From positions 62,001 through 126,000 of the forward strand of contig JNEN01001205.1 in the NCBI GenBank assembly GCA_000697355.1: a DNA stretch of 64,000 bases, written 5' to 3'. The position numbers and the translations under genes were made by a program. This DNA comes from Syncephalastrum monosporum B8922 (lineage: Eukaryota > Mucoromycota > Mucoromycetes > Mucorales > Syncephalastraceae). The notes below the pieces were generated by a model. The model saw only the letters and a list, made by a program, of their open reading frames with translations. It did no database searches and was not told where the DNA came from. This document shows positions 23,285 to 37,132 of this stretch, in pieces (position 1 is the first letter of the stretch; each line of letters begins with the position of its first letter).

Positions 23285-25547
23285 ATGGCAACCAAAAGAC
23301 GACTTGAGAAAACAGAAAACGACATTCGCACTTTCAAACTACCGGTGGAGGACACGAAACCAGCACCTGATTCACCGGCCATTGACAATCATAAGAAGTA
23401 CAAAAGTCTTTGAACGAGTACCCCATGATCGCGCCATTCACCGTTCTACTCCAGATCGTCCACACTCTTATTCTCACTACTACAATCACGTCTGAATTGG
23501 ACGAAATCGGTCTTTACAAAGTTTCGCAACGAGGAAAAGGCAGGGCGCAAACAGCCTTCGTCGCGACGAAAGGCCAAAAACTTGATCTCTTTAGGCGTGT
23601 ACCCCATTGCAATCGGTGGACACCATTTTTCCGGGACAATATTCTACACAGCACGACGATCCGAGTCTTGGGTTGACATTGCCAAGGCAGCCCAAGTCCT
23701 GAAGGAGAACGAGACGAACGACGAGGCCGCTGAGGCCACCTTGACATTTACCGACATCGTGTTTGAATTTAAAGAGAATCCTGGCGAATTGTTCTTGTTT
23801 CCCAAAGAGGCGATACTCGAAGCTATTCCCGACTCATCCGAGGTACCCTGCATCCGACTTTGTCCGGAGAAAACTGGTCGACTGACTCGTATTCAGGTGT
23901 TAGCTTCGTTTCTGCTGCCCTTGGATCCTTCCAAAGCATCCGATTTCAACTTGACAGCGCAAGAGAAAATCAGCCGTTGGGGAGCAGAGTCCAATATTCC
24001 CATGGTGCAAGAGTACGCAAACAAGCCGCACAGTCGGGTACCATCACAGCAGGAAAGCAACGCAGATGTGAACGACGATGTAACGTATTCGCCAGCTACG
24101 ATGCGTCTTTTCGCAGTAGACGAAACTTTATTATATGAGCTTCAGCACATGGTTTATGATCAAAACGCCGTGCGCGCAGCCATGACAAAAAAGGTACTCA
24201 CGATGGCACTTGAAAAGTACATGACTTCTAACAGGCTACAGATGAAGAAACCAGCTAAGCGGCACTACCTGCAGCTCTCAAGCGACGAGCCGGCTATTGC
24301 TGTAAGTACGCCTAATGGTGAGAAAGTTGTCACTGACAGTGTATACGTAGGCTATGGCGCAGAGTGCCTACACCGTGCCTGAAATGATATCAGGACCCGT
24401 TCTTGCCGAAAAGAAACGAAATGAACTCGCCAACGCGATCCGTTTGGGAAAGCGACCGCGAAAAGAACAGGCTGGTCCTGAAGGTAACGTTTATGAGGAT
24501 CCAACCGGTGGCGTCTGGTGCTCATCTTATCTGGCAGCTGTCGTCAAAAGTCGAGCATCCACTACTAAAGACGATGGATTCCGCCGCTGTGCGTATTGTA
24601 CGACGCGACAGACAGCCATGTGGCAGTCTGGACCTGCAGGTCATGGCACGCTCTGCAACGGATGTGGCAACCTATGGAAACAGGGCAAGATCCTCGTGGA
24701 CGCACCCGTAATTTCGTGGGATGAGGAAAAGCAACTTGAGCGAGAACGCCGAGAACACGCCAAGTCAAATGAGCCTGAGGTAGAAGTGGTCACTATACAA
24801 CCCAAGGAGGGAGAGAACCACAAACAGAAAATGACGCGGAAGATCGTCAAACGACCCTCTGGCCAAGCCAGCAATAATAGCAGCAATAACAACAATACCA
24901 CAAATATGTCCAAGCAGCCTAACATTGGACAGGTCGCTGCCCAGTTATTGCAGCAGCAACAAGTAGTACTCCCACCTGGGGCGAGCCAATCCATTATGAC
25001 ACCTCAGGGACCCATCACCTTTATGCCTCTACCACCTGGTCTGATACCTTCCGATCTCGTCCCACCTGTCATTCCTGCCGCGATTGTGATGCCCGCGCCC
25101 ACTAACCCACCCCGTGGTATACCCTTACCCACTTTATCCGTCAGTTTCGGCGAGCACGCATTTGCGCACCCAGATTGCAGCGTGACACTCATCGACAACT
25201 GCGTGGCCATCCACCTATCCAAGGCAGGTTTCCAGTCCGCCACAGTCAATATTGACAAGCATTTTCTGCAAGACCCCCAGTTCACCATTGACAAAGAAGA
25301 TGACGCAACCAACCGCGACATCCTGACCGTTGCGTGTGTACCTACTGGTGGAGGCGGCGTTTACTTGTTCAACACATGCTTAATCATACCCCACGAAAAG
25401 TCGCTCAAAGTCACATTTCGGTTCTTGGAGAAGGTAGATGAACACCACGTTGAAGGTGTTGTCACTCGTGTTTTTGGAGAGTGGTTAAGGAATTGCTCGG
25501 AGTCTGCGTCTGAAGCACCCATGACCACTCTCTTCTTGCATAGTTAA
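23285..25547 (+). CDS. GATA-type zinc-finger transcription factor
   Basis: Three exons (23285-23397, 23455-24301, 24351-25547) give 718 residues. The single GATA finger is Cys400-x2-Cys403-x18-Cys422-x2-Cys425 in RRCAYCTTRQTAMWQSGPAG, followed by TLCNGCGNLWKQGKI. The W-x-x-G-P-x-G core and LCNGCG are diagnostic. Residues 1-320 form a separate unrecognised domain (basic stretch RKQPSSRRKAK, then SLGVYPIAIGGHHFSGTIFY). After the finger come an acidic/basic linker, an Asn- and Gln-rich stretch, a Pro-rich region and a compact C-terminal segment (about 585-718). Fungal GATA factors of this x18 class regulate transcription in the nucleus. The upstream stop of the zinc-finger gene is only 270 nt away and GH17 begins 125 nt downstream, so all three + genes are tightly packed. 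Confidence 0.85.
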
Positions 25548-25672
25548 ATTGACAGGAAGCTCAAATATGCCTTTTATCCATCATCCCTCGCCTTCCCCTT
25601 CTCCTTTGTCTACATTCTTCTTTTTGATCGCCTTATATAAACCATATCCTTTCTATAGATTCTGTAAAAAAT

Positions 25673-26716
25673 ATGATCTTTATATTTTTTCTGTGCGTGC
25701 TTCCCTGCGCAGTATTGTGTCAAGATACATTCTATGGCATAGATTACGGCGTTGACTATTATGCCTGCCCTTCCTATGACTCTATGAAAAACGATTTTAG
25801 CGCCTTGAGATCGTACACCAATCGTATACGCATTTATGGACTCTCTGTGTGCGATCAAGGTACTTCCATCATATCCAGTATTCTCGCACGCTTAAAGTTT
25901 TGCACTTAATCTCACTGAGTTTTCTTCTTTGTCCGCATATGCTCCTTCACTGTACTTATATTGCAGGCGCTCTTGCAATGCAAGGTACCAAGCAACTAGG
26001 CATGAGGCTGTATCTTGGTATGTGGATGGATGAAAACCCAAAAACATTCGAGACCGAGATGGCGGCACTACAGAAACTTGTCGATACGCAAGAAACATGG
26101 GATCATATAGATGGCGTCGTTGTCGGTTCCGAGGTCCTCTACCGCAACGACGTCACTCCAGACCAGTTGGTGACTGCGTTGGACAGAGCGCGTGCAGTGT
26201 TGCCACCTTCAGTAGCTGTGACGACAGCTGACACGTATGACCACTTTTCCGCTGCAGTACTGGACCACATCGACTTCGTGATGATGCAAGTTGGGGGAAA
26301 TGAAATCAACTGAGACAGAAAGAAAAAAAGCTTATGCAGCATGCTAATTGAAACCATATTTTCCCTCGTGTAGCAATGTCTTTCCATATTGGGAGAGCGT
26401 ATCGATCGAACAGGCCTGGGAAACCTTGTTGGACCATTATGAAGAGGCTGTGAAGCGATTAAGTACGAAGAAGCCCGTTCGCATTTCAGAGACAGGCTGG
26501 CCGTCCGCTGGTCCCGCACACGGGGCAGCGGAAGCATCTCTCACGAACCAGCAGCGGTACCTGCAGATGGCGGTGTGCGGAGCGCGCACATACGGCATTG
26601 ACATGCTGTGGTTCTCAGCACAAGACGAGCCTTATAAAGGCGGGGTCGAAGCCCATTTTGGATTTCTGAGACGAGTGCAGCAAGAGGAGCAACAGGATCT
26701 GAGCCTGACATGCTAA
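25673..26716 (+). CDS. Glycoside hydrolase family 17 (Bgl2/EglC-like beta-1,3-glucanase), secreted
   Basis: Three exons (25673-25859, 25967-26285, 26374-26716) encode 282 residues, near the size of yeast Bgl2. A signal peptide is clear (MIFIFFLCVLPCAVLC, cleavage about residue 16). GH17 hallmarks are YGIDYGVDYYACPSYDSM at the N terminus, the acid/base glutamate in DGVVVGSEVLYRND and the nucleophile in VRISETGWPSAG, with DFVMINVFPYWE between. Family members cut or transglycosylate beta-1,3-glucan in the cell wall. No C-terminal GPI signal is present. The second intron only fits with a GC donor (GCAAGT at 26286), restoring the conserved INVFPYW; the alternative GT donor next to it breaks the frame. 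Confidence 0.9.
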
Positions 26717-26819
26717 GAAGGCACGAAAAATCAAAGTTACACGACCAGCACAATCAATGGGGGGGAATGCGGGGGAGGGAGTTTATATTCACAGGACAAT
26801 AAAGACAGACAAGCTATAA

Positions 26820-28085
26820 TCACATGAAGCCGTAAGCTTCCATATACATCATGGGCTGCTGTTGCCAGGCAGCCACTGGGTCAGCCACGGTGGGCTGAAC
26901 AAATGGATAGTACAGACCAGCCGGGTCCGACCATTTGAGCTGCTGCTGCTCAGGCACAAGAGCGGCTTGCAACTGCTGCGATGGTTGCGGTTGTAGGGCG
27001 ACAAGTTGGTCCATGTTGTAAGGCTCGGGGGTCATGCTGGGCGATAAGGTCATATTGCGAGTCAGAAAAGGAGGGTCCTGGATAAAGATAGTCTTGGTGG
27101 CAAGTTCCGGGAGAAGAAGGGTGAGCTGGACAAGTGCGTTCCGAAGCAATTGTCCCTGCAAGATGTGTACGGTCTCAAACGATGCTTGGCGATCCTCTGT
27201 GAAGTCTCCACAACGGACCCAGTTGCCATGATCCAGCATGGCAAAGGAAAGGCAGCTATCTGCCTGGAGATGAACTTCAAGGTGGTCCGACTGGAAGCGC
27301 AGCTGCAAAATGGACTCAACCGGGACTTGGATGCGATACTGGTGAAGAGGATCGGCCTGGACGAGCCAGGTCAAGTGGCGCTCCACCGCATCGGCTGTGC
27401 ATTGCAAATCCCAGGTGGTCGAAGAAGCCGGGGTCTGAGCGAAACGAGTCCATGTGCCAATGCGGAGAAAGTCAACGGGAAGATGGACCACTGTGAGGTC
27501 TGCTAGGTCATGCGTGCGTATAAATTTTGTGTCTCAGCCTATTTCTTTTTTTACTATACCTTGAGGGGAGATCTCTTCGGACTTTGCGCGGGTTGTGGTT
27601 GCCATCGAGGGAGCCGCTTGGATAGTAGACACTTTAGGCTCAGGTTTTGAGGACGATCGTGGTCGACGGCGCTGTTGTTGGTGTTCCTGTTGGTGTTGGA
27701 CGGACTGTTGGGTCTGTTGCTGCTCTGCCGGTGTGGCCACAGCCGCGGCTGCCGGAGTCGCATGTGCGTTATCAAAACATTCGGGTGTCATCATGGTACG
27801 GAAGGTGGGCTGATAACGGGGTGGAGCGACAGGACGCTCCCAAGCGATGGAAGGGCTCTCAAGAGACTGTGAAAGCGCCTCCATTTTGCGGGCTTTGGCT
27901 CTACGGTTTTGAAACCAGATCTGCACCGTACGTTCGGTGACGCCGAGTCGCTTTGCGATACGGGCACGAATGGATGAATCCGGCAGTGGGTTTTTGCTAA
28001 AGGTGTCTTGAAGCACTTCGAGTTGCGCGGGCTTGAGGTGCGTTCGCTTGCGAGTGGGAGTGGCTTCAGCGTGTTTGGTAATCAT
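26820..28085 (-). CDS. Homeodomain transcription factor (fungal GRF10/PHO2-like)
   Basis: Two exons, 27560-28085 and 26820-27502, give 402 residues. The homeodomain lies at about residues 11-68: RKRTHLKPAQLEVLQDTF through VTERTVQIWFQNRRAKARKM, with the invariant Trp57, Phe58, Asn60 and Arg62. After a Gln/Pro/Ser-rich linker, the C-terminal exon begins TVVHLPVDFLRIGTWTRFA, a conserved downstream block also found in fungal homeobox factors related to yeast Pho2/Grf10, followed by a compact domain and a Gln-rich tail. The role is DNA-binding transcription control in the nucleus; targets cannot be inferred. It is convergent with the GH17 gene (stops about 103 nt apart). Confidence 0.88.
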
Positions 28086-29325
28086 TTTTTGCTTTTTTTT
28101 TGGGGGTGCGGGGAGGGGTTCTGATATGAGTGTGAGGATTGAAATTTATGGACAGGAGTTTAAGGGCGCTTTTGGATAAGGTGTTCGTGAGCCAGCACGA
28201 GACAGAAAGGAAAGGTAAGGTGAGGACAGTGGAGGGAAAAACGAAAGGAAGTGTGAAGAAGAAGGAGAGAAAAAAATGAGAAAAAAGAGAAGGAAAATGC
28301 ACAAATGCTAAAGCTTCCCAAGGTTACACCAGAGTTGATTGACTTCAAGCCACGCCTGAGCTGCTATTCTGGCGCGTTTCAAACGAACCCCTATTTTCAA
28401 ATTTCTACATATCCTCTTGTGAGGTAAATGCTCGGCAGGGCGTCTATCGCCAAGATCCATTTTGTTTGGTTTGTTGTTCGCTTCGGTACGCCGCTGCCGT
28501 CGTTGCTGGTTCCTTGGAACTGCACCGCATCTGTGATCAACTCCGCTACCCAAAAAAAAACGTTGGCGTCCGACCTGGAAACTCCCGTGGAAATAATAAC
28601 GTGAACATTCTCACCATAGAATCATGCTCAGGAAAAGGGCGTATCTACACTTCTCGTATATCCAATTTTTTCTATCATATAGCAAGCAAATAGAGTCCCG
28701 AAAAGATGGATGACAGGTGTGAAAACCAAGCTACCCATTCGCACAACCTCGGCCATGTGCCTGTACGACCGTCATGCCCTTGTCGCACGGTTCTTTCGGT
28801 GTTTAGCGCTCCGGTTCAATACAGCGACTTCCTTGCAAACACCCACCTTTTCCTCTGCAGCACATGGTATAGTATCCCCTGTATATATGTCAGTTTGGCT
28901 GCGCTCTAGATCACTGAAATTGGAGCAGGTGGAAAGCAATTTAGTAAGATCTCCAACATTGCATATACTCCATGTTAGATGCACAAAGGCTGATGAGTGC
29001 TAGGAAAAATGAAAAGAAATGGATGGCTGACGTACGTACTCTCCTAAGCTTCTATAGAGAAGCAGGTTGTCAGAGACCCCGGATAAGAGGAGCAGACGCA
29101 CATTTTTCTCTGAACGTAGTAAAGAGCAAAATGCAACTAATAGTTCTGTTATTATTTATCAAGGTCGACGAGGGTGTCACGAGACCCCCAAACCCCCCCC
29201 CAGGTGTGCGGGTGATACGGAGACATGATAAGCCAGCATCCCTTTCTGAACCTCCTTTTGGTCTCACTTCACTGCTTTTTCTCGCCTCTCTTTTTCTCAT
29301 AGACCATGTCGTTGCGCCTTTGAAC
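28086..29325. other. Divergent intergenic stretch
   Basis: About 1.2 kb between homeobox and F-box genes. It contains A/G-rich DNA just upstream of the homeobox start and a C-run at about 29191-29200. The sequence before the F-box start looks like a 3' splice site (T/C-rich then CATAG at 29301), suggesting a 5'-UTR intron. Confidence 0.45.
29306..29323 (+). promoter_or_regulatory. Short upstream ORF before the F-box gene
   Basis: ATG TCG TTG CGC CTT TGA encodes five residues and ends 2 nt before the main ATG at 29326. If transcribed it would be the first AUG in the final exon and could limit translation of the F-box protein or feed it by reinitiation. Confidence 0.45.
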
Positions 29326-31189
29326 ATGCCGGAATCCCTTATATTATCAATCAGGGTCCCAAAGCCCTATGCGGACATGAACAGCTTGGACGACTATGTG
29401 GATATGGCACGCGTAACCAACAATGGCGATATGCTCGCGGACGCTCTTGCGGATCGCGCGAAAGCGCTCTTTGATCAGGGCGAATACGAGCGGGCCTATC
29501 AAGATGCCCAATGCCTGATTGAGCTGATACCGTTTGAAGCTCGAGGCTACCTTTTGCGCGGTCAGCTTTTACAGAAGCACCATGGTTCCAACTGCTGGGA
29601 ACTACGCGAAACGTACAAGGCTGCGCTTGCCAACGTGCCTCCAGATGATTATGACTATCCGTTGTTGACGCTATACTATCATCGGGTGGACGGTGTTCTG
29701 CGTCGTTTGCGGAAGGATGTATTAAATCTGCCAACTGATGTGTGCGATGTCATTTTCAGTTACATACCCTTTGAGGAGCTTGCTGTGGCTACAGGCGTTA
29801 GTCGGCGATGGCGATATTACGTGCTCGGGCTCCCTAGACTTTGGCATCACGTCAGCATTGTTTATCGTAGGCAGCTCACTCACAGGCGGATGCTCGTCAG
29901 CAACCTCGATTTCTTGTCCCATGCTTGCGCAGAACATGTGCACAACGTCGAAGTCAAGACGTTTGCCATGGTTGGATTGACGGACTGGCTCCTACAGCAG
30001 CAATGGAAACAAGTCACCTCGTTAGGTAAGTCGGCAAAGATGTGGCAATCAAGGTGAGATTGTATCAAAGAATTACTCCCCTTAGCGCATTCATTCTTTC
30101 GCATTCACTTTAGACCTTCATGTTGTTCTGTGCACGACCCACGACTTGAACAGACTATTGGCCCATCTCGGAGCCCATCTTACGTCTCTGAAGCTGGAAG
30201 GCATGCGGCTTACCCTGGGTGAAATGTTGCGCGCTATCCAGCGACACTGCCGGTGTTTGCAGTACTTTTGCACGGACGGAGCAATGGACGACAATATACT
30301 TATCATGTCAGGGTCAGGCTATAGCATCGTCACTGCACTACCTATGCAAACCCTCGTGCTCCTCCGACCAGTGCGCCTGGACACGATACTCCCATACTGT
30401 CGACATCTCCGGTATTTGTTCATGGCTGACCAGGAGCGCACCTCGTCTTTCTGGCATCGGCCATGGCGTACAGACCGGAACGACAGCATCGGTGAGTTGC
30501 AGCGGGCCATGCAGCGTTATCAGCTCCCCCTTCAAGTATTTCACTACTCCTCTTCTTGCTGCACCCTCATCAAACACAAAACGGCAGCATCTTATGAGCC
30601 AGACTGTGCTTCTATCACTAGAACAGCTGATGCTGATGCCGTTGCGGCGGTTACAACTGATTACGGTTATGACGACAGGAAAGTAGGATTGCGGATGCTG
30701 AGTATGGTCGGCAACGAGTCAGTGCAGGCACCCGCGCTGTACACCTTCCTACACAATTGCGCAGACACTCTACAAGAATTAGATATGCGCCGATGTCCGG
30801 CGTGGCGAGTGGTTCTCGCCGAGTATCGCCAAGTGGGTCGTGGATTTGATCTTCCTCGGCTGCGTGTACTTAAGGTTTGCGACCTCCCCGAAATGGACTG
30901 TGATGCGCTTGATTTGTTGCTGAGATGCTGTACGCTTCTGCAAGTCCTCGATATAACCGGCGGACTGAGCTTTACGGATGATCGTTTGCTATGCATAGTG
31001 GCTCGTTCCGAGCTGAGGCAGTTGAAGATCGGAGTACGCATTAACGGCACAGTGCAAGGTGTACAAAATTTACTGGAGCGTGCGCCACATCTTACTATCG
31101 CTGATATTTTACTCATGTCCCCTTCAGTACAGAGATATCTAGCAGATGCTTTAGTTCGTAGACAAGATAAGAGCAATAAAGTTGTCTGA
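29326..31189 (+). CDS. TPR / F-box / leucine-rich-repeat protein (Pof3/Dia2-like)
   Basis: Two exons (29326-30025, 30114-31189) encode 591 residues. The first 115 residues form TPR-type helices (ALADRAKALFDQGEYERAYQ and FEARGYLLRGQLLQK). The F-box is at about 132-178: VLNLPTDVCDVIFSYIPFEE then ATGVSRRWRYYVLGLPRLW. The remainder is Leu-rich with LRR-like segments (LTSLKLEGMRLTLGEML, LRVLKVCDLPEMDCDALDLL, LQVLDITGGLSFTDDRLL). This TPR/F-box/LRR order is that of fission-yeast Pof3 and budding-yeast Dia2, SCF ubiquitin-ligase receptors acting at replication forks and in genome stability. Orthology is inferred from architecture only. In-frame sequence upstream of the ATG is open but is not proposed as coding. 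Confidence 0.85.
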
Positions 31190-32302
31190 GGAAAAGAAAT
31201 AAAAAAAAAGGCGAGGTCTTCTGCATGACGCACAGGCGTTCTCGATCCAGTGGCTCGGGCAAGCGCACCGAGTCTGTTGCATAAGTAATGGATACAGCAT
31301 GGAAATAATGGTATGATGTTACCATTCTCACTTGAACCCCGAAAGGATATGTATAAGAAAGTAACCATACGATGGTCACTGGGATGCATAACGTGACAGA
31401 AATAGCCGTCGATCGCTGATGCTACGAGCAGGTTTTGGCAACAATCTTGCCGTTTTCAGCCATTAAAGCACAAGGAAGAAAAGTGACATGTATGTAAGGC
31501 GACTGGCGTATGCTGTGTGTACTGTAAATGTGGTTGTGCAAAGGGTGAATTATAATAATTGCCACCATTGAGACAAATGGGAAACAAAAGAGGACGAAAT
31601 ATTTTTCGTATCGACCGGCTATACTAAAAGACAGGATCGTTGCCTGCATGTCGGTAGAGAACGATTATACAGTGTACATGGGACATGAACAATAAGGGAT
31701 TAAGAGCCAAATGACTGATTGGTAGCCATATATAAACGTATATGACACGTTAGGAGAAAAGGATGCGGGCTGTGCGACGTTGTTACCAAAATGAATTGGT
31801 TGCGCGTGTCCTTTGGCTCGAACCTCCAGTGTAGCCCGTTTTCTTTTCAACCACAGGAAAGAGGGCCACCCTCGGTTTTCTGCCTTTTCTCTTTACTACT
31901 GTATCGCTGCCTCGAGACACACGAAGGCTGCTCGGCGTCATACAATAAGGTATCCGTATTTCTGACTTTCTTATTCACGCCCACCCTACAGTACCGTTCC
32001 ATCCATCCCCTTCCCCTCCCCCAAATATGTGTATACATATATATAACAAACCAAACGTATGCTCACCCGAAACTCCCCTTTTGCACACGCACTTGCCCGT
32101 TACAGAAACCTCTGTCTTTACTTACTTCTCTGTTGCCATTGGCCGTACTGGGTCACCAACACAGAGACATACGGACAACCACCCGCTCATTCACTACTTT
32201 TGCAGCTCGCTCGAGTGAAGACCCTATACAGAAACCAGTAGCGACAGCAGTGGCTATATCACTATAGTGTTGTAGTTAGTAGTAGTTGTCGTAGCAGTGA
32301 CC
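31190..32302. other. Intergenic stretch and long pyrimidine-rich leader of the PKA gene
   Basis: No gene was recognised. From about 31860 to 32300 the plus strand is strongly C/T-rich with several short ATG frames, typical of the long leaders seen for fungal PKA catalytic-subunit genes; regulation through this leader is possible but not shown. Confidence 0.5.
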
Positions 32303-33956
<1,654 letters not shown>

Positions 33957-35721
33957 TTCCCATAATCCTTGTCTCTTTTCTGACCATTACAATGCTTATT
34001 ATATTTCCTTACGAGGCTAAAAAAATTGTATTGGGTTCAACGACATTCCATCAACTATCACTTAGTGTCAGTCATCACTCTTTGTCTTTGGGTACTCTTA
34101 GCGTGCGTGTTTCTGGAGGTTTGATGCTTTAAAGAATTGCCAATCCAAAGATGCATCAGTGAGCTGTCTGAAAGTGCCATTATATTGCTTCATATCAAGA
34201 GACTCTATTTCCCACGCTATTTGAGTCATCCATATCCAATAAACCATCTTTGACTTTTTCTTATGAATTAGCGGTCACGACCGAGCCAGTAACTAGCATC
34301 CTTAACGGTATGGATGAGAAATAATGGGCGGTAGGCGGAAGGATGCATACGAGGTGTCACACAGATGCGTAGACAGTTTTCGATATGGCCTCAAACTCGT
34401 CATGTGGGCACCATGATGAGCTTGCGCCGTTGTTCCACCTTGGGGGGGGGGGGAAGGCACCAATGTGCATATGATAAGGGTAGAAGCACATTGTACAAAC
34501 TTGCATACCCCTCATGACCTATGGCTACAGCGCTGTCGTCTTTGGCTTTTGAATGTGAAAGGATGGAAATTATGAGTGTATGCTACACCATCATGATCAC
34601 CAAAATAATGTACACTTGACGTTCATCAATACCTTTGTTTTAAATGCATATGACAATGGAATCATCAGTCATTATAGTTACATGTGAAATAGGAGAGAAA
34701 GTGCAAAGACCAAGGACGGGAAGCGGCAGGGACATTCCGACCAACGTAACAAAAAAGTCAATTATTTCGATGGGCACAGACCTTTGCTTACACACACTTC
34801 CGTTTGTACACAGTTGCAACATATCGACGATTTTGAAGTCGCTCGCTGCTTTTTCCAGCCACGAGAAACAAGTTTGAAACTAAGAAACCAATTCAGGTGG
34901 TGCGCATGACTTGCAGTGCTTCTGCTCCTGAGCGCACAGACACTGACGAAGATGATAAACTACCTGTCTTGTGGACACCTTTTGAAAAAGCAGTGACTGA
35001 AACAACGATAACGCGGTATCATCGGAGCGTCGGAAGCCTACTGTAACAAGGAGGCCCTGTGGGGTTACATGACAGTACCGTTATATGAGGGACCGACGTG
35101 GAGTGTGATTGTGTCACCTTGCATGCCCGTGTCTCTGTATTGTTGTATTGACCATTTCGGCCCTTCTACAACATCGGAAGCGTAAAGCCGAAATGGGGTC
35201 AACGAGTGTACGAGCTGTAGAGATTTCATCATAATCACCAGTGGTAGTGCAACACAGGGATAGGTTATGTGTGACACGGCCTAGAAAACAGGTTTGTAAT
35301 ATATCCAAATTCATTCGCGTCGATAGGAATTGTATGTGTATATTTCGATGCTTTTATTTTGAACAAAAAAAGAACAGTTTTCTTTTTTTCCTTGATTTAC
35401 TGGGATAGTATATAGAATAGACATTAAATGGAACTATTTTATGTGTCTGGGTGATGTGGATGAAAGATGCAGCAAGCCAGCTTGAGTGAACGAGGAAAAA
35501 AAAAAAATATGAGGTCTGGATGCGGTTTGTCTGGAGTGGCGATAGAGGAAGTGACAGAAATTTTGCGCGCATGCGCGCCTCATTTGTATCAATGTAAAGG
35601 GCTTGTCATATGTACATCCAACAATAAGGGGTGAGGATCGAGGAGGAATAGGCTAGGAGAGAAAAAAAAAAGATAAAGGTATATACAAAGAAAGAGAGAA
35701 AAAGGAAATGCCAAAATAGTT
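33957..35721. other. Convergent intergenic stretch
   Basis: About 1.8 kb between two 3' ends. It contains a G-run of about 12 at 34442-34453 and A-runs near 35370 and 35496. Open frames are short and unsupported. No gene, repeat family or RNA was recognised. Confidence 0.5.
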
Positions 35722-36648
35722 TCAGCGTTGGTTTGTTTGGAAGAAGCGTCGGAAGCGTAGGCGAGGTACGGGTTTTGCACGCGGCCGGACCTCTGACTCT
35801 TCCGGTGGAGGATCTTGAGCATTTTGAAATGGTTTCTTCAGTTTGGAAAGGACACCTTGCCATACGCCTTGTTTGGTCTTCTTTTGGGCCGGTTTAGGAT
35901 TAACCGGAAGGGGCGGGGGTGACAGTCGGATGTGAGGCATTTGCTCCTCCGGCGGAGCAGCATAGTCATTCTCGTGAATAATAGAAGAGCTGATATGGGA
36001 CGTAATGACAGATGAGTCGAGAAGCACGGGGTTTTCATTAATGGACTGGTAGGCGGGGGAGGGAATGCGATGGTCGGCATAATTGAGATCAAAGTCGTCC
36101 TCTGCAAAGGCATTTCTCCAGCTCGTATTCGCGTTGGAAGCATCGCCGAAAAAGTTGTTGCCGAGCGACCCGTGAAGTAGGTCATCCTTCCAGGTCCAGT
36201 CATCGCTTTGTTTGCTTTTGCCTACTGGTCGTGTACTCAGCCGTGAAAGATGATTGTCCTGCAGATCATTGCCAACTACTTCGAGTGCGCCACGAAGTGC
36301 AGCGCGCAGATCTTTCTGCGGATCATTGGGCTCTGGCACGGTGGGAGGTAGTGGACGCGATTTGGTGGACAGGGCAAAGACAAGTGATTGCTGTTGTTGT
36401 GGGGTCAGCTTTTCTTGTAGTGCAACGAGGTGCTGCTTTGTTGACACTTTATCTTCGGTGACCGGTTCGAGCTTCCGAAGATCAGTAAGTGACTGTAGCG
36501 GATTGAAGGATTTCTCGCATGCTGTGCTGTAGTAGTCATGGAAGCCCCAGTCCACAGGCTCTGGTAGCTTTGTCATGCCCATAGATAGCTTGGGTTCATT
36601 TGAATCTGACGGGAATACAATATCACTTGAAAGGAAATCCACAGCCAT
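35722..36648 (-). CDS. Unknown proline-rich protein, about 308 residues
   Basis: A single-exon frame starts at an ATG (MAVDFLSSDIVFPSDSNEP). It is acidic and disordered-looking, with aromatic short motifs: DWGFHDYYSTACEKSFNPLQ, a Gln run in LTPQQQQSLVFAL, DDWTWKDDLLHGSLGNNFFG and SWRNAFAEDDFDLNY. The C terminus turns proline-rich and basic (LSPPPLPVNPKPAQKK, then KPVPRLRFRRFF). Repeated hydrophobic/acidic short motifs suggest a scaffold or adaptor, but I do not recognise a family and name no function. No signal peptide or membrane span. The end is basic and could bind nucleic acid or acidic lipids. Confidence 0.68.
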   Translation of the reverse strand: MAVDFLSSDIVFPSDSNEPKLSMGMTKLPEPVDWGFHDYYSTACEKSFNPLQSLTDLRKLEPVTEDKVSTKQHLVALQEKLTPQQQQSLVFALSTKSRPLPPTVPEPNDPQKDLRAALRGALEVVGNDLQDNHLSRLSTRPVGKSKQSDDWTWKDDLLHGSLGNNFFGDASNANTSWRNAFAEDDFDLNYADHRIPSPAYQSINENPVLLDSSVITSHISSSIIHENDYAAPPEEQMPHIRLSPPPLPVNPKPAQKKTKQGVWQGVLSKLKKPFQNAQDPPPEESEVRPRAKPVPRLRFRRFFQTNQR

Positions 36649-37110
36649 TGGATGAAGCGAAAGAAGGGAAGAGGAAACAAAAGAAACGCGGTGGAAGTAG
36701 TGGAAAAGAAAAAAAAAAGTAGAGACACGGTCGGGGGCGGCGGTGGCAACCGAAGTCAGGATTTATATATCTGCGGAGTAGTAAGGAGCAGGGTTGGTTT
36801 GGAAACGCCCCTTTGGCGCGTGTGCGTGGTGTAATGAGTAAATGGGGGTAACTTTCAAGGGGGGTAGGATAAAGATCGGCGCCATCGCTTCACTCGTTCC
36901 GTATGTTTGACAATACCTGTCCAAAAAGGGTAGCTCCAAAACACCCGCCGGGTTCCTTTACCGATCTTACCGAAACCCTCTGCATCACCTACTAACCCTG
37001 TGCTACGCCCCTCATACACAAACACACGCGCCTTTACACCTTACCTTCGGCTTCTTGCCGATGTGCTACGCTGACGTCCGCGACTTTTACACACCCACAC
37101 TCACACATAA

Positions 37111-37132
37111 CACTCTCACTCTCACTCTCACT
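37111..37132. repeat. CTCACT microsatellite
   Basis: Three to four CTCACT/CACTCT units read directly in the intergenic region. Confidence 0.75.

Noticed and set aside
28710..29003. 97-codon plus-strand frame with an Arg-rich start
   Set aside because: Looks like a targeting leader but leads nowhere: no continuation by splicing and no family match.
31791..32267. 158-codon plus-strand open frame upstream of PKA
   Set aside because: Strongly C/T-biased leader sequence with no ATG-to-stop logic matching the PKA start and no family resemblance; treated as 5' leader.
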